Positions 6,020 through 9,348 of a DNA stretch of 9,348 bases are shown here, in pieces (positions within the stretch are counted from its first letter, which is position 1; each line of letters begins with the position of its first letter). A program made the translations under genes and the position numbers. The notes beneath the pieces are model-generated. The model worked only from the letters and a program-made list of their open reading frames with translations, searched no databases and was not told where the DNA came from. This DNA comes from CAYVDH01 sp964450355 (GTDB taxonomy: Bacteria > Bacteroidota > Bacteroidia > NS11-12g > UBA955): positions 1 through 9,348 of the forward strand of contig CAYVDH010000142.1 of assembly GCA_964450355.1 (NCBI GenBank). The letters run 5' to 3'.

Positions 6020-7299
6020 AACACTTCTAAAAAATCTTCCATTTTCATTCCTCTTGAACCTTTTATCATGATTGTGGTATCTATGATGCCTAGATTGAGT
6101 AATTCTTTAATTGCATGTTCTTTTGATTCAAAGAAATTAAATTCATCGAATCCTGCACTTGCCTTCATGTATATTTCACCCACAAAATAAACTTTTTCAA
6201 AATTCAGGGATTTACATTCATTGATGATTTCAATGTGCTCGTTTATTTCATGCTCACCTAACTCATACATATCACCTAAAAGCACTATTTTATCTCCTTT
6301 CATTAAATTGAAAGTTTTTAATGCTGCCATAACACTGCTTGGATTGGCATTGTATGCATCTAATAATACATGATTATTTCTATCCGTTTTCACCCATTGC
6401 GACCTGTTGTTTTTAGGACTGTATGATTCAATGCCTTTTTTAATGTTTTCAGGATTGATGCCAACATGTTCCGCAATTGAAATGACTGCAACAATGTTCT
6501 GTAAATTGTGTTCTCCCATCAATACTGATAGAATTTTATACCCACGGTAATCAATGCAAATGTCAGGCACTAAATGACCTATTTCTACTTGATTGATGTT
6601 GTATTTTTTTTGCTTTGAAAGTCTTTTGCTCATGTTGTTCAACCAAAAATCATCTTCGTTGACAAATGAAAAGCCATTGCTTTTATTTAAAAAATCAAAC
6701 AGTTCACTTTCAGCTTTTGCAACTCCTTCTATGTCACCAAATCCCATCAGATGTTCTTTCCCAATATTGGTAATGATGCCGTAATCAGGTAAAGCAATTT
6801 CACATAATTCATTTATATCACCAGCTTTGTTTGCCCCTAATTCAACAATCATTATCTCTGTTTCATCTTTAAGAGAAAGAAGGGTCATTGGTACACCTAT
6901 ATGATTGTTCAAATTGCCTTGTGTGCATTGGCAAATGAATTGAGTATTTAATACTGAAAACAAAAGCTCTTTTGTGGTTGTTTTACCATTGCTGCCACCT
7001 ATGCCAATGATTTTAGCTTTATTTAATTTTCTATGATGAGTAGCCAAGTCTTGAAAAGATTTTAACACATCTTCTACTAACAAAAACTGATCATTATCTT
7101 CAAATATTTCGTCAACTAAGGCATATTTACAACCATTTTCTACAGCAAAACTAGCATAAGAATTTCCATTAAAATTATCGCCTTTCAAGGCAACAAATAA
7201 TGTATTAGGTTTTAATTTTCTAGTATCGGTAGTGAATTCAAGTTGGCAATCTTTAAAAAACGAATAAAGTTGTTGAATGGATTGAATGCGAATAGCCAT
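6016..7299 (-). CDS. murF: UDP-N-acetylmuramoyl-tripeptide--D-alanyl-D-alanine ligase (MurF)
   Basis: The 427-residue protein matches MurF in length and motif order. The N-terminal substrate domain has TTDTRKLKPNTLFVALKGDN (residues 23-42). The ATP loop GGSNGKTTTKE lies at 101-111, with Lys106 in the P-loop. The central domain contains LNNHIGVPMTLL (130-141), VELGANKAGD (152-161) and NIGKEHLMGFGDIEGVAKAE (178-197), which includes the catalytic His and the segment carrying the carbamylated Lys region of Mur ligases. GEHNLQN (262-268) and LLDAYNANPSSV (312-323) identify MurF among its paralogues. The C-terminal domain has LLGDMYELGEHE (340-351) and MIKGSRGMKMEDF (411-423). It catalyses ATP-dependent addition of D-Ala-D-Ala to the UDP-MurNAc-tripeptide in the cytoplasm, the last step of soluble peptidoglycan precursor assembly. 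It is transcribed divergently from argS, so it is not in a mur/dcw cluster here. Confidence 0.96.
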   Translation of the reverse strand: MAIRIQSIQQLYSFFKDCQLEFTTDTRKLKPNTLFVALKGDNFNGNSYASFAVENGCKYALVDEIFEDNDQFLLVEDVLKSFQDLATHHRKLNKAKIIGIGGSNGKTTTKELLFSVLNTQFICQCTQGNLNNHIGVPMTLLSLKDETEIMIVELGANKAGDINELCEIALPDYGIITNIGKEHLMGFGDIEGVAKAESELFDFLNKSNGFSFVNEDDFWLNNMSKRLSKQKKYNINQVEIGHLVPDICIDYRGYKILSVLMGEHNLQNIVAVISIAEHVGINPENIKKGIESYSPKNNRSQWVKTDRNNHVLLDAYNANPSSVMAALKTFNLMKGDKIVLLGDMYELGEHEINEHIEIINECKSLNFEKVYFVGEIYMKASAGFDEFNFFESKEHAIKELLNLGIIDTTIMIKGSRGMKMEDFLEVF

Positions 7300-7307
7300 A
7301 TAACATA

Positions 7308-7315
7308 CAATAATA
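7308..7315 (-). promoter_or_regulatory. Tentative -7 box for murF
   Basis: Read on the minus strand, TATTATTG matches TAnnTTTG at all fixed bases but one and ends 8 nt before the murF ATG, a spacing like that of the better promoters in this window. No TTG lies at the expected 17-20 nt upstream, so the call is weak. Confidence 0.3.
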
Positions 7316-7407
7316 AAACAAAAAACAAGAAGTTAAAATTCAGTTATAGACATACAAAATGAAAATGTAGCATTTGAAACTCATTTTTTATATTCATAGG
7401 ATGTAAA

Positions 7408-7415
7408 TATCTTTG
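7408..7415 (+). promoter_or_regulatory. -7 promoter box for argS
   Basis: TATCTTTG matches the -7 consensus TAnnTTTG perfectly. The -33 position holds only a T-run (TTTTTT, 7384-7389) rather than TTG. The expected transcription start, 4-7 nt past the box, falls on or just after the ATG at 7420. Either the mRNA is leaderless or translation begins at the next in-frame ATG, 7438. Confidence 0.5.
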
Positions 7416-7419
7416 TAGC

Positions 7420-9183
7420 ATGTCTGTAGAATTGAAAATGAAGGAAAAATTAAGTCAACTATTACACGAATTGTATCAAAATTCAGTAGCAGTAGATTCA
7501 ATAAAATTAGAAAGCACCAACGAGGATTTTATTGGTGATTTCACATTTGTTGTGTTCCCTTATGTGAGATTCAGCAGGAAAAGTCCTGAGCAAACAGGTC
7601 ATGAAATAGGCAGTGCTTTACAAACACTCATGCCCGAGATAAAATCTTTTAATTGCGTTAAAGGGTTTTTGAACATTGAATTAAATGACCATTATTGGCT
7701 CACTGAAATAAAAAACAATCAGCCAGCCAAAACACAAAATCCGCAAACCATTTTAATAGAATACTCCTCCCCTAACACCAATAAACCATTGCATTTAGGT
7801 CACATTCGCAACAATTTATTGGGATACAGTGTTGCAGAAATTTTAAACGCTTATGGTCATCAAGTTAAAAAAATAAACTTAATTAACGACAGGGGCATAC
7901 ACATTTGTAAAAGCATGTTGGCTTGGAAATTGTTTGGAAACAATGAAACTCCAGAATCATCCGGATTAAAAGGCGATCATTTAGTTGGAAAATACTATGT
8001 GTTATTTGACAAGCATTACAAAGAAGAAATCAATGTATTGATAAGCAAAGGCATGACTGAAGAAGATGCCAAAAAGAAAGCTCCTATCTTTGAACAGGCT
8101 CAAGAATTATTGAGGAAATGGGAAAATGGAGATAAAGAAACCATGGAATTATGGAAAACCATGAATGCATGGGTATATGCTGGCTTTGATGTTACATATA
8201 AAAAACTAGGAGTTAATTTTGACCAATATTATTATGAAAGCAATACCTATATTTTAGGAAAAGACATCATTGAAGAAGGATTGTCTAAACAGGTATTTTA
8301 CAAGAAAGAAGATGGCAGCGTTTGGATTAATTTGACTGAAGAAGGATTAGACGAGAAGTTAGTATTGAGGTCGGATGGCACCAGCGTTTACATCACTCAA
8401 GATATAGGCACTGCTGATCTTAAACACAAAGAATTTAATTTTGATAAAAGTGTATATGTGGTAGGAAATGAACAAGATTACCATTTCAAAGTGTTGTTTT
8501 TAATCCTTAAAAAACTGGGAAAAAGTTGGGCAGATGGCTGTTATCATTTAAGTTATGGCATGGTAGATTTGCCAAGTGGAAAAATGAAAAGCAGAGAAGG
8601 CACGGTAGTAGATGCCGATGATTTAATGCAAGAAATGCATGAAACAGCTAAAGAAAAAACAGAAGAATTAGGAAAAACCGATGGATTTAGCGAGGACGAA
8701 AAAAGTGCATTGTATGATGCCATTGGAATGGGAGCATTAAAATTTTTCATGTTAAAAGTAGATCCGCAGAAAAGAATGTTATTTAATCCTGCTGATTCCA
8801 TAGACATGCAAGGAGATACTGGACCATTTGTACAATACACCTATGCACGAATTCAAAGTTTATTAAAAGTAGCTAATTACACTGCTTCATCAAACCTGAA
8901 TTTGAGTATTGATTTATTAGAAAGTGAAAAAAAGTTAGTTGTGGAATTGTTGCAGTACGACAAAGAATTAAAAGTAGCAGCAGATAACTACATTCCATCA
9001 ATCATTGCTAATTACTGTTTAAAACTTGCTAAGGCTTTCAATCGTTTATACAACGATGCTCCATTTGTAAGAGAGGAAAACGAAGACAAAAAACAATTGA
9101 GATTATACTTAGGACATAAAACAGCAACAACAATTAAAACTTGTTTACAATTAATGGGTATTCATGCTCCTGAGAGGATGTAA
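7420..9183 (+). CDS. argS: Arginyl-tRNA synthetase (ArgRS)
   Basis: The 587-residue product has the full class I ArgRS layout. The N-terminal domain that contacts the tRNA elbow is at about residues 1-95 (DFIGDFTFVVFP, KGFLNIEL). The catalytic Rossmann core includes IEYSSPNTNKPLHLGHIRNN, with the HIGH-type signature HLGH at 125-128. It also has VLRSDGTSVYITQDIGTA (315-332) and VYVVGNEQDYHF. The KMSKS-equivalent loop is KMKSREGTVVDADDL (388-402), the variant form usual in ArgRS. The C-terminal DALR anticodon-binding domain spans about 465-587, starting at GDTGPFVQYTYARIQSL and ending LMGIHAPERM. It charges tRNA-Arg with arginine in the cytoplasm. The start is ambiguous: the ATG at 7420 sits 4 nt after the -7 promoter box, and the ATG at 7438 (residue 7) would also leave an intact domain. 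No partner gene is coupled downstream. Confidence 0.96.
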   Translation: MSVELKMKEKLSQLLHELYQNSVAVDSIKLESTNEDFIGDFTFVVFPYVRFSRKSPEQTGHEIGSALQTLMPEIKSFNCVKGFLNIELNDHYWLTEIKNNQPAKTQNPQTILIEYSSPNTNKPLHLGHIRNNLLGYSVAEILNAYGHQVKKINLINDRGIHICKSMLAWKLFGNNETPESSGLKGDHLVGKYYVLFDKHYKEEINVLISKGMTEEDAKKKAPIFEQAQELLRKWENGDKETMELWKTMNAWVYAGFDVTYKKLGVNFDQYYYESNTYILGKDIIEEGLSKQVFYKKEDGSVWINLTEEGLDEKLVLRSDGTSVYITQDIGTADLKHKEFNFDKSVYVVGNEQDYHFKVLFLILKKLGKSWADGCYHLSYGMVDLPSGKMKSREGTVVDADDLMQEMHETAKEKTEELGKTDGFSEDEKSALYDAIGMGALKFFMLKVDPQKRMLFNPADSIDMQGDTGPFVQYTYARIQSLLKVANYTASSNLNLSIDLLESEKKLVVELLQYDKELKVAADNYIPSIIANYCLKLAKAFNRLYNDAPFVREENEDKKQLRLYLGHKTATTIKTCLQLMGIHAPERM

Positions 9184-9230
9184 AACATGTTGGAGGTGAG
9201 GGGATGTTAGATGGTAGAGTTTATTTTTGG

Positions 9231-9267
9231 ATTTTTGAATTTTCAGATTTATATATTTTTGAATTTT
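9231..9267 (+). repeat. 13-bp direct repeat pair
   Basis: ATTTTTGAATTTT occurs perfectly at 9231-9243 and 9255-9267, with start points 24 nt apart. A partial third copy (ATTTTTGG) begins at 9223. The unit is T-rich, so it may reflect simple slippage. It lies in the gene-free 165 bp after argS. Confidence 0.6.
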
Positions 9268-9269
9268 AA

Positions 9270-9292
9270 TACCAATGGTAATAATTTTTTTT
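9270..9292 (+). terminator. Possible weak terminator downstream of argS
   Basis: TACC (9270-9273) and GGTA (9277-9280) can form a 4-bp stem with a 3-nt loop, followed by ATAA and eight T at 9285-9292. An alternative pairing joins GGTAA (9277-9281) to TTACC (9291-9295). Both stems are short. The site lies 87 bp after the argS stop, and no stronger candidate exists before the window ends. Confidence 0.3.
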
Positions 9293-9304
9293 ACCCTAAC
9301 GTTT

Positions 9305-9348
9305 TAACAAATAACAATTAACAAATAACCAATATCAATTAACCAATA
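9305..9348. repeat. Degenerate 14-bp tandem repeat, truncated by the window edge
   Basis: Three 14-bp units follow one another: TAACAAATAACAAT (9305-9318), TAACAAATAACCAA (9319-9332) and TATCAATTAACCAA (9333-9346). A fourth unit starts with TA at the last two bases. The top strand carries no G from 9302 to 9348. The units are too short and lack spacers for CRISPR. The full length and any function cannot be judged here. Confidence 0.6.

Noticed and set aside
8553..8840. Antisense open frame inside argS, and similar ones inside the PASTA, T9SS, rhodanese, cytochrome and murF genes
   Set aside because: They lie opposite strongly conserved coding regions, have no promoter or recognisable domain, and look like frame shadows.
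9188..9219. G-quadruplex or Shine-Dalgarno-like GGAGG in the G-rich stretch
   Set aside because: Only one run of four G exists; the others are pairs, so a stable quadruplex is unlikely. No reading frame follows the GGAGG.
9305..9348. CRISPR array
   Set aside because: Units are 14 bp, contiguous and degenerate, with no unique spacers and no cas genes in view.

Overview
The window looks like chromosomal DNA from a member of the Bacteroidota (Bacteroidetes). The evidence is a low-GC sequence, a secreted protein with a C-terminal type IX secretion (T9SS type A) sorting domain, genes without Shine-Dalgarno sequences, and Bacteroidetes-type promoters (TTG / TAnnTTTG, the -33/-7 pattern). The species cannot be named from the sequence; a Chitinophagales/Saprospirales/Flavobacteriales-like relative is a guess.

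Layout. Positions 39-650 (+) encode a membrane-anchored protein with two PASTA domains. After a strong promoter, positions 702-5595 (+) form a compact four-gene unit: a large T9SS-secreted surface protein, a single-domain rhodanese, an exported seven-haem cytochrome fused to TPR repeats, and a small MscS-type channel. The spacings are 10 nt, 4 nt and a 4-nt ATGA overlap. A weak hairpin plus T-run follows. A second good promoter drives a small protein with an acidic tail (5702-6019, +). This gene meets murF (6016-7299, -) tail to tail, and the two stop codons share one TTAA. murF and argS (7420-9183, +) diverge from a 120-bp spacer. The last 165 bp hold no gene. They contain a C-free, G-bearing stretch, 13-bp direct repeats, a possible weak terminator, and a G-free 14-bp periodic repeat that runs off the window edge.

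How the genes fit together. The PASTA protein and MurF belong to cell-envelope and peptidoglycan biology, and ArgRS is translational housekeeping. The rhodanese / multihaem cytochrome / MscS trio is tightly coupled and is the least ordinary part; it may be a small envelope redox unit, but its substrate cannot be read from sequence. I found no defence system, mobile element, CRISPR array or RNA gene. The most interesting signals are the very short 5' leaders predicted at several transcription-unit heads, the coupled cytochrome operon, the overlapping convergent stops, and the strand-asymmetric repeat tract at the right end.
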